Below, in pieces: positions 41,732-51,814 of a DNA stretch of 55,107 nucleotides. Positions within the stretch are counted from its first letter, which is position 1; each line of letters opens with the position of its first letter. Made by a program: the position numbers and the translations under genes. This DNA comes from Acidobacteriota bacterium (GTDB taxonomy: Bacteria; Acidobacteriota; Terriglobia; Terriglobales; Acidobacteriaceae): positions 1 to 55,107 of the forward strand of contig JAGWNX010000012.1 of assembly GCA_028872955.1 (NCBI GenBank), in the 5' to 3' direction. The notes beneath the pieces were generated by a model. The model saw only the letters and a list, made by a program, of their open reading frames with translations, ran no database searches and was not told the origin of the DNA.

Positions 41732-44263
41732 ATGGCCGAGATGCAGACGAACGAGACAGAGCGGCAGGTGCGCTACAGCCCTGCAGAGATTGAACCGAAG
41801 TGGCAGGCCGTGTGGGATGCGGACGCGGCGCTGTACGCTGCGGAGCCGCACGAGACGGGCAAGCCCAAGTACTACTGCATTGAGATGCTGCCCTACCCAA
41901 GCGGCAAGCTGCACATGGGGCACGTCCGCAACTACGCTATTGGCGATGCACTGGCGCGCCACATGTGGATGCGTGGCTATAACGTGCTGCACCCCATGGG
42001 CTGGGACGCCTTTGGCCTGCCGGCCGAGAACGCCGCGCTGAAGAACAACACACCCCCGCGTGAGTGGACCCTGGCCAACATTGCCGCCATGCGCCAGCAG
42101 ATGCGTCGCATGGGCCTGAGCTACGACTGGGCCACGGAGGTGACCACCTGCCTGCCGGAGTACTACCGCTGGAACCAGTGGTTCTTTCTGAAGATGTATG
42201 AGCAGGGCCTGGCCTATCGCAAAAACAGCAAGGTGAACTGGTGCCCGGAGTGCGCCACCGTGCTGGCTAACGAGCAGGTGGTGAACGGCTGCTGCTGGCG
42301 GCACGAGGACACGATCGTGGAGCAGCGCGATCTGACCCAGTGGTTCCTGCGCATTACCAGGTATGCGGACGAGCTGTTGCAGGGGCTGGACAAGCTGGAG
42401 GGCTGGCCAGAGAAGGTCCGCACCATGCAGCGCAACTGGATTGGCCGCAGCGAGGGCACCAACGTCGACTTTGCCGAAGCCAAGAGCGGGGCCAAGATTA
42501 CGGTGTTCACCACGCGCGTGGATACGATCTACGGTGCCACCAGCGTACAGCTGGCGCCGGAGCACGTCGTAGCCAAGGCCTTTGCCGCAGAAGATGCGGC
42601 ACTGGCTGAAAAGATCGCCGAACTGTTGGAGCAGCAAAAGCAGGCACGCGAAGCCGGCGACGTGGGCGCGATCGAGAAGCATGGCGTTGACACGGGACGA
42701 TTTGCCATTAACCCCTACACGGGCGAGCAGGTGCCCATCTGGGTGGCCAACTACATTCTTGCGGACTACGGCACGGGCGCGATTATGAGCGTGCCCGCGC
42801 ACGACGAGCGCGACTGGGAGTTTGCGAAGAAGTACGGCCTGGCTTTAAAGCGCGTGATTGTGCCTGAAGAGGTTACAGAACTGCCGGACCTGCCCTATGT
42901 GGAAGAAGACAAGTCGGTACTGGTGGAGTCTGGCGCGTACAGCGGGTTGAGCTGTGCCGAGGCGCAGCGGCAGATGCAGGCGCTGGCGCTGGAGAAACAA
43001 TTTGGCACTGCGACGGTTACTTTCCGCCTGAAGGACTGGGGCGTGAGCCGCCAGCGCTACTGGGGTACGCCTATCCCCATGGTCTATTGTGCGTGCTCGG
43101 GCGAGGAGCCTATCCCGGTGCCGGCGGAGCAACTGCCGGTGCTGCTGCCGGAGCAGATCGAGATCACGCAGCAGGGCGGCTCGCCGCTGGGCCGCGTGCC
43201 CGAGTTTGTGCAGACCACCTGCCCGCGATGCGGCGGTCCGGCACGGCGCGAGACCGACACGATGGACACCTTCGTCGACTCGAGCTGGTACTTCTACCGC
43301 TACACGGACGCGCACAACAGCAGTGCGCCGTTTGCCAGCGACAAGGCGAACTACTGGTTCCCGATTGACCAGTACATCGGCGGTGTGGAGCACGCGATCC
43401 TCCACCTGATCTACTCGCGCTTCTGGACCAAGGTGATGCGTGATATCCCTTCAGGTGACGGCGGCCTGATCCGCAACAGTGAGCCTGCGGAGCGGCTGTT
43501 TACGCAGGGCATGGTGATCAAGGACGGCGCGAAGATGTCGAAGTCCAAGGGCAACGTGGTCTCGCCCGACGACATGATTGCGCGCTATGGCGCCGACGCC
43601 ACGCGCATGTATGCGCTGTTTGCCGCGCCGCCGGACCGCGACCTGGAGTGGCAGGAAGAGGGCGTGGCCGGAGTCAGCCGCTTTCTAGGCAAGGTCTACC
43701 GCCTCACCACCAAATATGCGGCGGTGCGCGGATCGGCTGAGGCTGGTGCGGGGAACGGCGCGGGGCTGAAACTGCTGCGCACGCTGCACCAGACGATTGC
43801 GAAGATTACGCACGACTTTGGTGGACGCTGGCACTTCAACACCTCCATCTCGGCCATCATGATTCTGGTGAACGAGATCGCGGCTCATGAGGCTGCGCTG
43901 GACTCCGGCGAGGTGCCGCCGGCGGTGGTGGCTCAGCTGTTTCGCGGGCTCACCCAGCTGCTGGCTCCGTTTGCGCCGTTCCTGGCACAGGAACTGTGGG
44001 CGCAGACGGGAGGCGAGGGTGCGGTCTTCCGTGCAGCGTGGCCAGCGGTCGATGAAGCTCTGGCCCGCGAAGATGAGCTTGAGATTCCCGTGCAGGCGAA
44101 CGGCAAGCTGGTGACGGTGATCAAGGTAGCGGCGGACAGTGACCAGGCAGCGGTGCAGGCCGCGGCGCTGGCAGATGCACGTGTGGCGGCGCGCGTGGCT
44201 GGCAAGACTGTGGCCAAGGTGATCGTGGTGCCGGGCAAGCTGGTGAATCTGGTGATCAAGTAG
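41732..44263 (+). CDS. leuS: Leucyl-tRNA synthetase
   Basis: 843 aa class I aminoacyl-tRNA synthetase, normal for bacterial LeuRS. ATP motif HMGH at 61-64 in YPSGKLHMGHVRN; KMSKS at 601-605; a CP1 editing domain lies between (about 220-420). The zinc-like WCPECATVL region and the C-terminal anticodon and tail domains are present. It charges leucine onto tRNA and hydrolyses misacylated products. Starts at ATG 41732 without Shine-Dalgarno. The membrane-protein gene follows 19 nt after the stop. Confidence 0.97.
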   Translation: MAEMQTNETERQVRYSPAEIEPKWQAVWDADAALYAAEPHETGKPKYYCIEMLPYPSGKLHMGHVRNYAIGDALARHMWMRGYNVLHPMGWDAFGLPAENAALKNNTPPREWTLANIAAMRQQMRRMGLSYDWATEVTTCLPEYYRWNQWFFLKMYEQGLAYRKNSKVNWCPECATVLANEQVVNGCCWRHEDTIVEQRDLTQWFLRITRYADELLQGLDKLEGWPEKVRTMQRNWIGRSEGTNVDFAEAKSGAKITVFTTRVDTIYGATSVQLAPEHVVAKAFAAEDAALAEKIAELLEQQKQAREAGDVGAIEKHGVDTGRFAINPYTGEQVPIWVANYILADYGTGAIMSVPAHDERDWEFAKKYGLALKRVIVPEEVTELPDLPYVEEDKSVLVESGAYSGLSCAEAQRQMQALALEKQFGTATVTFRLKDWGVSRQRYWGTPIPMVYCACSGEEPIPVPAEQLPVLLPEQIEITQQGGSPLGRVPEFVQTTCPRCGGPARRETDTMDTFVDSSWYFYRYTDAHNSSAPFASDKANYWFPIDQYIGGVEHAILHLIYSRFWTKVMRDIPSGDGGLIRNSEPAERLFTQGMVIKDGAKMSKSKGNVVSPDDMIARYGADATRMYALFAAPPDRDLEWQEEGVAGVSRFLGKVYRLTTKYAAVRGSAEAGAGNGAGLKLLRTLHQTIAKITHDFGGRWHFNTSISAIMILVNEIAAHEAALDSGEVPPAVVAQLFRGLTQLLAPFAPFLAQELWAQTGGEGAVFRAAWPAVDEALAREDELEIPVQANGKLVTVIKVAADSDQAAVQAAALADARVAARVAGKTVAKVIVVPGKLVNLVIK

Positions 44264-44282
44264 GCAGGCAGGAAGGGTGCAG

Positions 44283-45257
44283 ATGGTAGAGGCAGTTGGT
44301 CAGGCGGGAGCCCGTGCCGGTGGCACGGAGTCCTTGGTTCACACACTCTCTCGCTGCGCCAAGCGGCCCTCGCTGCTGGCCATCGAGATTGGCTGGCGCT
44401 GGGTGTGCGGCGTGCCCACCCTGCTGCTGGTCTGGCGCACCTGGCAGCGCACGCTGGCCGCGCACACGGGTGGCACCATGGACCTGGGCCGGCTGGGGCT
44501 GGACCGCGCCCTGTTGAACGACCCGGTGGGTGCGGCTGCGGCAGATCCGCTGGGCGTCTCCACCAAGGTCAGCCAGGCGCTGGGGGTGCTGCTGCCCGAC
44601 CTGTTGCATGCGGCCAGTTGGATGGTGCCGGCGCTGCTGGCACTGTGGATTGTGGGCGGAGCGCTGGGCAGGACGCTGTTGCTGCGGCGCATGGACTCGT
44701 CGCTGCATGCGCGTCCAGGTGCGTTGCTGGTGTTACAGACGGTGCGCTCTGCCGCACTGGGGGCCAGCCTGCTGGTGTGGGTTGCCTGCGTTCGCTGGGC
44801 GGCTGCGATTGGGGTACGCGGGCCGATTGCGGCAGGGCAGGAGCCCAACCTGGTGCTGTACTTTGCGGTGCTAATCGTCAGCTCCCTGACGGTGTTTACG
44901 CTGTGGGCGGCCATCAGCTGGTGGTTCTCCATTGCACCGTTGCTGGCCATGCTGCACAATGCAGGCCCGTGGCGCAGCCTGCGAGCCGCGCTGGGGTTGA
45001 AGCACCTGAAGGGCAAGCTGGTCGAGGTCAACCTGGTGCTGGGAATTGTCAAGATTGCCCTGTTGGTGCTGGCCATGGTCTTCTCTGCGACTCCGCTGCC
45101 CTTTCAGGCAGAGATTACCGCTGCGTTTCTGGCCCAGTGGTGGGCCGTAGTCACGGTGTTCTACCTGGTGGGCTCGGACTACTTTCACGTGGTGCGGCTG
45201 ATGGCCTACCTGGGGCTTTGGCGCGCCACGGAAGCCGGTGACGGCAGCGCAGTGTAG
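44283..45257 (+). CDS. Predicted multi-helix membrane protein, unknown function
   Basis: 324 aa from the ATG at 44283 (an in-frame GTG lies two codons upstream). AGGAAGGG precedes it. About five to six hydrophobic segments, near 35-55, 100-125, 140-165, 185-215 and 240-280, with few charged residues apart from loops such as [13 protein letters not shown]. No family recognised. It lies between leuS (19 nt) and guaA (50 nt to the GTG start). Confidence 0.75.
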   Translation: MVEAVGQAGARAGGTESLVHTLSRCAKRPSLLAIEIGWRWVCGVPTLLLVWRTWQRTLAAHTGGTMDLGRLGLDRALLNDPVGAAAADPLGVSTKVSQALGVLLPDLLHAASWMVPALLALWIVGGALGRTLLLRRMDSSLHARPGALLVLQTVRSAALGASLLVWVACVRWAAAIGVRGPIAAGQEPNLVLYFAVLIVSSLTVFTLWAAISWWFSIAPLLAMLHNAGPWRSLRAALGLKHLKGKLVEVNLVLGIVKIALLVLAMVFSATPLPFQAEITAAFLAQWWAVVTVFYLVGSDYFHVVRLMAYLGLWRATEAGDGSAV

Positions 45258-45295
45258 GCCGCCGGGTGTGGAGAAATGGGCCACCCGTGCCCGTT

Positions 45296-45301
45296 TACAC
45301 T
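45296..45301 (+). promoter_or_regulatory. TACACT box 6 nt before the guaA start
   Basis: TACACT, then AGAGGT, then the GTG start at 45308. The AGAGG is too close to act as a normal Shine-Dalgarno. Predicted leaderless. Confidence 0.4.
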
Positions 45302-45307
45302 AGAGGT

Positions 45308-46867
45308 GTGGATACCTCAACCATCGTCATCCTGGACTTCGGTTCGCAGTACACGCAGCTGATTGCGCGTCGCATCCGCGAGTTCAACGTCTTCTCTGTC
45401 GTTCTGCCTTGTACGGTCTCGCTGGACGAGGTGCGCAGGCTGAATCCGAAAGGTGTGATTCTTTCGGGCGGGCCGTCGTCGGTGTACGACGCCACGGCAC
45501 CTAAGGCCGACCCGGCCGTGCTGGCCATGGGCCTGCCGCTGTTGGGCATCTGCTACGGGCTGCAGTTCATCGTGCATCACCTGGGCGGCAAGGTGGAGCC
45601 TGCGCCCGCGCGGGAGTACGGCCACGCACCTGTGGAGGTGGTTGCGGAGAGCGCCCTGTTTACAGGCCTGCCGCAGACGATGAACGTCTGGATGTCGCAT
45701 GGCGACGAGGCGAAGACACTGCCCGAGGGCTTTCGGCTTACGGCGCGCACGGCCAATGCCGTCTCTGGCATTGCCGACGAGCAGCGCCGCATCTGGGCCG
45801 TGCAGTTTCACCCCGAGGTGGCGCACACGCCGCAGGGCATGGAGCTGCTCAAGAACTTTGTCGTGGGCATCTGCGGGGCCCAGCCGGACTGGACGCCAGA
45901 GCACTTTATTCAGACCACGGTGGAGCGCATTCGTCAGCAGGTGGGCACGGGCCATGCCATCTGCGGGCTAAGCGGCGGCGTGGACTCCAGCGTGGCGGCG
46001 GTCCTGGTAGCACGGGCGATTGGCGATCGGCTGACCTGCATCTTTGTAAACAACGGCGTGCTGCGCAAGGACGAGTTCCTGAAGGTACAGACCACGATGC
46101 GCGAGCAACTGGGCCTCAACGTCGTCGCCGTGGATGCGAGCGAGCGCTTTCTGGCGAAGCTGGCGGGTGTGACCGACCCGGAGAAGAAGCGCAAGGCGAT
46201 TGGCAACGAGTTCATTGCGGTGTTTGACGATGAGGCGAAGAAGATCTTCGAGGCCGAACAGAGCGCCGGGGAAGAGGTTGCCTGGCTGGTGCAGGGCACG
46301 CTCTACCCCGACGTCATCGAGTCCTCCAGCGTGCACGGCCCCTCGCACACCATCAAGAGCCACCACAACGTGGGCGGCCTGCCGGAGAACATGAAGCTCA
46401 AACTGATTGAGCCGTTGCGCGACCTGTTCAAGGATGAGGTACGCCGCATTGGCCGCGACCTGGGCATGCCGGCCGAGGTGCTGGAGCGCCAGCCCTTCCC
46501 GGGGCCGGGGCTGGCCGTGCGCATCCTGGGCGAAGTGACTGCGGAGCGCGTCGCGATTCTGCAGGAGGCAGACCAGATTGTCGTGGATGAGATCAAGAAG
46601 GCAGGGCTGTACCGCAAGGTGTGGCAGAGCTTTGCCGTGCTGCTGCCGGTCAAGAGCGTGGGCGTGATGGGCGACCAGCGCACCTACGCCAACACCTGCG
46701 CCATCCGCGCGGTGGAGAGCGAGGACGGCATGACGGCCGATTGGGCGCCGCTTCCGTATGACGTGCTGCGCACCATCTCCAGCCGCATCGTCAGCGAGGT
46801 GCGGGGCATCAACCGCGTGGTCTACGACATCACCTCCAAGCCACCGGGAACGATCGAGTGGGAGTAA
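45308..46867 (+). CDS. guaA: GMP synthase (glutamine-hydrolysing)
   Basis: 519 aa two-domain enzyme converting XMP to GMP. The glutaminase domain starts with [11 protein letters not shown] and has catalytic Cys82 (GICYGLQ) and His in QFHPEVAHT. The ATP pyrophosphatase domain has the P-loop [12 protein letters not shown]; the C-terminus is the dimerization domain ending PPGTIEWE. The GTG at 45308 is chosen because homologues begin a few residues before ILDFG; another in-frame GTG at 45266 would add 14 untypical residues. Its stop is 4 nt from that of the convergent gene. Confidence 0.96.
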   Translation: MDTSTIVILDFGSQYTQLIARRIREFNVFSVVLPCTVSLDEVRRLNPKGVILSGGPSSVYDATAPKADPAVLAMGLPLLGICYGLQFIVHHLGGKVEPAPAREYGHAPVEVVAESALFTGLPQTMNVWMSHGDEAKTLPEGFRLTARTANAVSGIADEQRRIWAVQFHPEVAHTPQGMELLKNFVVGICGAQPDWTPEHFIQTTVERIRQQVGTGHAICGLSGGVDSSVAAVLVARAIGDRLTCIFVNNGVLRKDEFLKVQTTMREQLGLNVVAVDASERFLAKLAGVTDPEKKRKAIGNEFIAVFDDEAKKIFEAEQSAGEEVAWLVQGTLYPDVIESSSVHGPSHTIKSHHNVGGLPENMKLKLIEPLRDLFKDEVRRIGRDLGMPAEVLERQPFPGPGLAVRILGEVTAERVAILQEADQIVVDEIKKAGLYRKVWQSFAVLLPVKSVGVMGDQRTYANTCAIRAVESEDGMTADWAPLPYDVLRTISSRIVSEVRGINRVVYDITSKPPGTIEWE

Positions 46868-46871
46868 GCCG

Positions 46872-48227
46872 CTAGGGCTGGGCTCGTCCAGGCGCAGGCT
46901 GCATGGCGGGCGACTGCCGGGCCACCGTCTGCACCACGATGCGGGTGTCGCGCGGGAAGCTCACCGTCTTGCCGCGCGCGATCCAGCGGTAGTACACCGC
47001 GACTGCCGCGCCATAGTAACCGATACCAGCGGCTGCGGCGGGGGCGCCACCAGCCGCTGCCACGACCGTGCCCAACAGTCCCAGTCCGGCGGCACCGCCT
47101 GCGGCGTCCTTGCCGGTCTGGCTGGCAGCGCCGTGGCGATCCTGATCGAGCGGACGGCTGGCCAGCGCGGCCAGGAAGAGCGGCAGGCTCAGCTTGTCCT
47201 GGGGCGGCTGCTTGACCTGTCCCTCTGAGGTGAGGGCCAGCGCCTGGGCGGAGTCCGCACCGACCAGCGTGGTCTCGACGTTGCGCGGTGCGGCCTGCGG
47301 AATCTCCAACTGGCGAAAGCTGAAGTTGAGCGTGCCTGCGCGACCAAAGCGCCGTGCGCGGCTGGCCCGCGTGATGGCACCGACGAGCGTCGCGCCCTGC
47401 GGGATGGCGATGCTGTGGTCAGGGTTGTAGACCGGCTCGACGACGGTGGCGAGGATGGGCTCGCCCTGGTGCGAGCTCTCTGAGCTGAGCGAGGTGCTCA
47501 GGTAGGCCTGGATGACCCAGGCACCGTCCGGGGCAGTTGGCGCAGTGACCGCTGTTGCAGGCTCCCAGAAGTGATGGCGACGAGCAGGCGCGGGCGGAGT
47601 CGCCTGGCTGGCGATGCAGCAGGGAAGGGTGACCGGGGCGGTGGTCTCCACGGTCCAGCTGGTGCCTTTCTCAAGCCGCTCCGGGTGGTAGGGCAGCTCG
47701 CCGTAGAGCACCTGCTGCAGCCGGTCGAGTCTGCCCGGAGCAAGGAAGAACGCCGCATCGGAGCGCACCAGGTCGAGCCCGGCGCGAAGCTCCTGCCGCA
47801 GGAAGCCACCCTGCCGGTGCGCCGGGGCAACGGCCCGGAAGATGGGCGCGCCGTCGGTTGCGTCGGCGGAGGCGAATTCGATCGCCGTGCTATCTGGCAG
47901 CACAAACTGGTGAAAGCGCACCACCGGGGTGTGGAACGGGGTGAAGTCGCCACCCAGCTCTGCGCGGATGCGGCGGGGGTGGTTGGCGTGCAGGCTGACG
48001 ATCTCGCCCCGCACCACCGTTCCCTGGGGCAGCACGAGCTGGTTGTTGGCGTAGACCGGATAGACCAGCGTCGCGCGCAGCGGCTCCCCGACGCGTACCG
48101 GCTGGTGCTGCGACAGTTGCACCACCAGCGGGCTCTGTGCGGGCAGCGTGGTTGGTGTTGGGGTCTGCGCTGGCAGAGCGGCGGCCAGAAGCCCGAAGAG
48201 TGCGAGAGCCGTACCGGTGTCGAGCAT
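46872..48227 (-). CDS. Exported protein with duplicated beta domain, unknown function
   Basis: 451 aa, signal peptide at 1-20 ending LPAQT. Two copies of a similar segment: EPLRATLVYPVYANNQLVLP followed by QGTVVRGEI (about 48-76) and EPILATVVEPVYNPDHSIAI followed by PQGATLVGAI (about 257-286), resembling the 'P-x-G-x-x-x-x-G' turn of TrbI/VirB10-like domains. A Gly/Ala-rich hydrophobic stretch at about 370-405 may insert in a membrane. Starts 15 nt after the POTRA-like gene, so co-transcribed. No specific function. Confidence 0.7.
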   Translation of the reverse strand: MLDTGTALALFGLLAAALPAQTPTPTTLPAQSPLVVQLSQHQPVRVGEPLRATLVYPVYANNQLVLPQGTVVRGEIVSLHANHPRRIRAELGGDFTPFHTPVVRFHQFVLPDSTAIEFASADATDGAPIFRAVAPAHRQGGFLRQELRAGLDLVRSDAAFFLAPGRLDRLQQVLYGELPYHPERLEKGTSWTVETTAPVTLPCCIASQATPPAPARRHHFWEPATAVTAPTAPDGAWVIQAYLSTSLSSESSHQGEPILATVVEPVYNPDHSIAIPQGATLVGAITRASRARRFGRAGTLNFSFRQLEIPQAAPRNVETTLVGADSAQALALTSEGQVKQPPQDKLSLPLFLAALASRPLDQDRHGAASQTGKDAAGGAAGLGLLGTVVAAAGGAPAAAAGIGYYGAAVAVYYRWIARGKTVSFPRDTRIVVQTVARQSPAMQPAPGRAQP

Positions 48228-48242
48228 CGTCAGCAGAAGCCC

Positions 48243-49652
48243 TCAGTGCGCAGGAGTTGGAGAAGGGGCTGCGTGGGTCGTGGCTGCAGGCGGTGGCGGC
48301 GCCTTGTGGAAGTCCATGTCCAGGTCGAGGGTGCCGGCCTCAGGATCCTCCGCAAGCTGGAAGGTGGCGGCCATCCCGGTAAGCGACTTGCGAGCTCCGT
48401 CGTTCTTCAGATAGGCATCGATGGCGTTGGCGTCGTAGATCTGCCCGGGACGAACAGGGAAGGTGGCGTTCAGCTCCTGCTGCTGCTCGGGCGAAAGTCC
48501 GTGGCACTGGAAGGTGTGCAGGTGGTACTGTACGCCCGGCTGCACGGCAAAGTCGAAGGTCACCGTGTGCCGGGCGGAGTCCAGAGTGGGCACCGGGTCG
48601 ATGCTGACATCCATGTAGCCCTGGCCGCGGTAGGCGGTGTCCAGAACCGTGGTCGCCTGGCTGACGGCTGCCTGCGTGGCAATATCGCCGGGGTGCAGCG
48701 CAGCCGCGGTTACAAACGCCTGCGTGCTGAGCACGGCGGAGCCTGCCCAGTGCACTGCGGCCACCCGGTACAGAGTGCCTTCATCCAGGGTCACATCGGC
48801 ATCGACCTGGTAGGGTGGCGTGGCGGTGACGTGGCGCTCCAGGCGGGTGATGGTCGCGGCCTGGTATCCGGCGGCACGATAGACCTGCAGGATGCGGCTC
48901 TGCAGGCTGGCCGAGGTGATGCCCTCGTTGTAGGGCTTATCCAGCAGATCGCTTGTGACCTGCTGCAGCTGCGCCGCAAAGGCCGCCGAGTCACCATGCA
49001 GCGTCACGCTGTGCAGCGTCATAGTGGGTGACTCCATGCGGAAGGCAGCGATGCGCCAGGGTTGACCCGGGTAGGGGGCAATCAGCTCTGATACGACTGT
49101 GGCGTGAATGCCGCGCTGCTGCAACAGTTGCTGAAGCGCGTCCTGCAGCGCCTGCTGGGGTGGGCCAGCCTCAGGCAAGGCCCCCTGGTAGAGCGGCAGG
49201 CGACTGGTCAATGCGCGCCGCAGCTCCTCCGGCTGCCACCAGACGAAGTTCTCCAGACTGACGCGCAGAAAGCCGGCAGGGTCCTCCGGCTTCAAGGTGA
49301 AGACGACTTCCAGCGCCGGCGCAGTGCCGGTGAACTCTGCCTCGACATTGGCAAAGTAGCCTGAGTTGACGAGCCTGTCCGCCGCAGCGGCCAGTCCTTT
49401 CTGGGTGATCTGCTCGCCTGGATGCAGCCCGGAGAGCTGTTGCAGCGCAGAAGCTGCGTAGGCAGGCGCGCCACGAAAGTCGAGGCTGTGGATGGTGTCC
49501 GGAGGGCGAGTCGTGGGTGGCTTCGCTGTGGCCTGCCTGGCGGAGGATTGCTTGGCGGAGGATTGCTTGGCTGAGGGTTGCTGGCCGTGGGCAGGCGCAC
49601 CCAGGGCCGGCAACAGGCACAGCGCGAGACGGCACCAGCACAAAGGGCGCAT
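48243..49652 (-). CDS. Exported protein with POTRA-like repeats and no barrel
   Basis: 469 aa with signal peptide (1-24). After a Lys/Gln/Ser-rich linker come repeated segments of the POTRA type: IHSLDFRGAPAYAASALQQL (about 54-73), RVAAVHWAGSAVLSTQAFV and the C-terminal YHLHTFQCHGLSPEQQQEL. BamA-type proteins carry POTRA domains before a C-terminal beta-barrel, but this one ends after the repeats in a Pro/Ala-rich tail without a barrel. Likely periplasmic, possibly a partner of an outer-membrane assembly protein. GATACT lies 6 nt before the ATG. Confidence 0.75.
   Translation of the reverse strand: MRPLCWCRLALCLLPALGAPAHGQQPSAKQSSAKQSSARQATAKPPTTRPPDTIHSLDFRGAPAYAASALQQLSGLHPGEQITQKGLAAAADRLVNSGYFANVEAEFTGTAPALEVVFTLKPEDPAGFLRVSLENFVWWQPEELRRALTSRLPLYQGALPEAGPPQQALQDALQQLLQQRGIHATVVSELIAPYPGQPWRIAAFRMESPTMTLHSVTLHGDSAAFAAQLQQVTSDLLDKPYNEGITSASLQSRILQVYRAAGYQAATITRLERHVTATPPYQVDADVTLDEGTLYRVAAVHWAGSAVLSTQAFVTAAALHPGDIATQAAVSQATTVLDTAYRGQGYMDVSIDPVPTLDSARHTVTFDFAVQPGVQYHLHTFQCHGLSPEQQQELNATFPVRPGQIYDANAIDAYLKNDGARKSLTGMAATFQLAEDPEAGTLDLDMDFHKAPPPPAATTHAAPSPTPAH
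49539..49583. repeat. Three 15-bp in-frame repeats
   Basis: GGCGGAGGATTGCTT is repeated exactly at 49539-49553 and 49554-49568, with a diverged third copy at 49569-49583. On the minus strand they encode the AKQSS-type linker of the POTRA-like protein, so copy number may vary between strains. Confidence 0.85.
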
Positions 49653-49705
49653 GGGAGAAGTATCCCACGCGCCCCGGATGGCTTACAACGATGAAAAACT
49701 GAGGC

Positions 49706-50695
49706 TTAGGCGCCCAGCTTCGGCTTCCAGGAGCTGGCGGCCTTCAGAGCATTGTTCACGTTGTTGATGTTCTCGACGCCGGTGCTCTCCAGCCACTCGC
49801 GGAAGGCGTTTGCGCCCTGCTTGGCGTAGATGGCGATGCCGTCCTTCCAGGTGGCGCGACCGCAGAGTACACCGTTGAACTTGGTGCCCGACTCGGCAGC
49901 CAGTTCCAGGGTCTCGATGAACACGGGGTTCGACACGCCCGCCGAGAGGTAGATGAACGGCTTGTGCGTCATCGCCTCGGCATCGCGGAAGTGCTGCAGG
50001 GCCTCGGCGCGGGTGTAGGCCTTCTCACCCTTGAAGGCCTTGGTGCCCTCAACGTACGACATCTCGATGGGAACCTCGACCTTGAGCACGTCCACGTTGT
50101 AGCGGGCCTTGCCAAACTCTGCCATGGAGCCGGAGACGATAGCCGGCTTCTTCTTGGCGTAGGCCAGCGACTTCTCGTCCCCGCCCTCGTGGTCATAGCC
50201 GACGAACTCGAGGAAGAAGGGGATGTCGTGCGCCAGGCACTCGTCGCCGATGCGCTCGACCCATGCGTGCTTCAGGTCGTTGATCTCGGTCTTCTCAAAC
50301 GGGGTGTAGTAGAGCAGGATCTTGATGCAGTCGGCACCGGCTTCCTTCAGGCGGCGAACGCTCCACACGTCAAGCAGGTCGGGCAGGCGACCGGGGGTGG
50401 TGGCGTCGTAGCCGGTCTTCTCGTAGGCCAACAGCAGGCCCTTGCCGTTGCGGTGCTTGGATGCGGGCAGACCAAACTCGGGGTCGAGCAGGATGGCCGA
50501 GGCGTGACGGGTCAACACGTCCGTGACCAGCGTCTTGAACTCCTCGAGGTCGTGACCCGTAACGGCCGAACCACGCTCCTTGGCGAGCGACTTCTGCAGG
50601 GAGCCGCGCTGGTCCATGGCGGCTGCGGCGATGATGCCATTGCTATCGGATACTGCGTTGAGGCCGGCGAGTTTGCCTGGGGTCAACTTCGACAT
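49706..50695 (-). CDS. LacD-type class I aldolase (tagatose/fructose bisphosphate)
   Basis: 329 aa from the ATG at 50695; AGGAG lies about 10 nt upstream. Schiff-base lysine Lys205 in VDVLKVEVPIE, matching the LacD active-site position. Other LacD features: AAAMDQRGSLQK (24-35), ILLDPEFGLPAS (68-79), and CIKILLYYTP (123-132). LacD cleaves tagatose 1,6-bisphosphate and also fructose 1,6-bisphosphate. No tagatose pathway genes are nearby, so a glycolytic role is plausible but not shown. A 160-nt region separates it from rph. Confidence 0.88.
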   Translation of the reverse strand: MSKLTPGKLAGLNAVSDSNGIIAAAAMDQRGSLQKSLAKERGSAVTGHDLEEFKTLVTDVLTRHASAILLDPEFGLPASKHRNGKGLLLAYEKTGYDATTPGRLPDLLDVWSVRRLKEAGADCIKILLYYTPFEKTEINDLKHAWVERIGDECLAHDIPFFLEFVGYDHEGGDEKSLAYAKKKPAIVSGSMAEFGKARYNVDVLKVEVPIEMSYVEGTKAFKGEKAYTRAEALQHFRDAEAMTHKPFIYLSAGVSNPVFIETLELAAESGTKFNGVLCGRATWKDGIAIYAKQGANAFREWLESTGVENINNVNNALKAASSWKPKLGA

Positions 50696-50855
50696 TGCTA
50701 TTGTTCTCCTGAAAGCTGCTTCAGATCGTTTGAAGTAGGGGTTTTGTGCCTTGAGTAGTTTACACAAGGGTGTTGCCGGCGGCGGTGTGAAATGCGCTGG
50801 CTCCAAGGGAGAAACAGTCTCTCATTCGGAACCCGCTGTTTGCCCGAAAACCAGC

Positions 50856-51599
50856 CTAAACGCTGGTCTCGAGCGCGGCGCGTTGCAACGTCAGCAGCTC
50901 GCGGATGCCCGCCTCGGCGAGGTCCAGCATGGCGTTGAGCTGGGCGCGGGAGTAGCTCTCCTTCTCGGCAGTGGCCTGCGTCTCCACCAGGCCGCCATCG
51001 GCCAGCATCACGACGTTCATGTCCACGGTGGCGCGGGAGTCCTCCTCGTAGCAGAGGTCGAGCAGGGTGTGGCCATCGACGATACCGACGCTGGTGGCGG
51101 CGATCATCTGCCGCAGGGGCGAGGCCTTGAGGGTGCCGGCGGCGACCAGCTTGTTGAGCGCCAGCGCCAGTGCGACACAGGCGCCCGTGATGGCTGCGGT
51201 GCGCGTTCCGCCATCGGCCTGCAGGACGTCGCAGTCCAATATGATGGTGCGCTCGCCCAGGGCCTTCATGTCTACGACCGAGCGCAGCGAGCGGCCGATG
51301 AGGCGTTGAATCTCGTGCGTGCGTCCGCCGACCTTGCCGCGCTCCGCCTCGCGGGGCGAGCGGGTGAGCGTGGCGCGAGGCAGCATGCCGTACTCGGCCG
51401 TGACCCAGCCGCGGCCGGAGTTGCGCATCCAGCCGGGGACGCCGGTCTCGACGGAGGCGTTACACAGGACGCGCGTATTGCCGCACTCCATCAGGACAGA
51501 TCCCTCGGGCGTGATGACAAAGCCGGGCGTGATGCGGGTTGGCCGCAGGGCGTGGGCGGCGCGATCGCCGGGACGAAAGAGAGAGGTGGCTTCAGACAT
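50856..51599 (-). CDS. rph: Ribonuclease PH
   Basis: 247 aa phosphorolytic 3'-5' exoribonuclease trimming tRNA 3' ends. Conserved elements: [31 protein letters not shown] (47-60), [14 protein letters not shown] and [20 protein letters not shown]. Full length. TATAAT lies just 7 nt before the ATG on the minus strand and there is no Shine-Dalgarno, predicting a leaderless transcript. Confidence 0.95.
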   Translation of the reverse strand: MSEATSLFRPGDRAAHALRPTRITPGFVITPEGSVLMECGNTRVLCNASVETGVPGWMRNSGRGWVTAEYGMLPRATLTRSPREAERGKVGGRTHEIQRLIGRSLRSVVDMKALGERTIILDCDVLQADGGTRTAAITGACVALALALNKLVAAGTLKASPLRQMIAATSVGIVDGHTLLDLCYEEDSRATVDMNVVMLADGGLVETQATAEKESYSRAQLNAMLDLAEAGIRELLTLQRAALETSV

Positions 51600-51606
51600 A
51601 GGCTTG

Positions 51607-51612
51607 ATTATA
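51607..51612 (-). promoter_or_regulatory. TATAAT box 7 nt before rph
   Basis: A consensus -10 hexamer followed by 7 nt and the rph ATG at 51599. No good -35 is visible. Transcription would begin at the start codon. Confidence 0.5.
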
Positions 51613-51814
51613 GAGAGCCGCTCCGGGAGGCAGCGGAGAGGTCGCAGGCGGAGCCGGGTTCCAAATTGGGACGCCTTACGATATTTTTTCGCCCACGCCA
51701 GGTTACTTTCGTTTCAGAATGGGAGCTGCGCAACGGTCTCAACGTTTTAAGCGCATTGGAACGTGGCTGGATGAGGACGGACTAAGCAATCGGGTTCCAC
51801 TTTGGCATGCGACG

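Noticed and set aside
49539..49583. CRISPR-like array
   Set aside because: The three 15-bp units are contiguous, in-frame and inside a signal-peptide linker, with no spacers.
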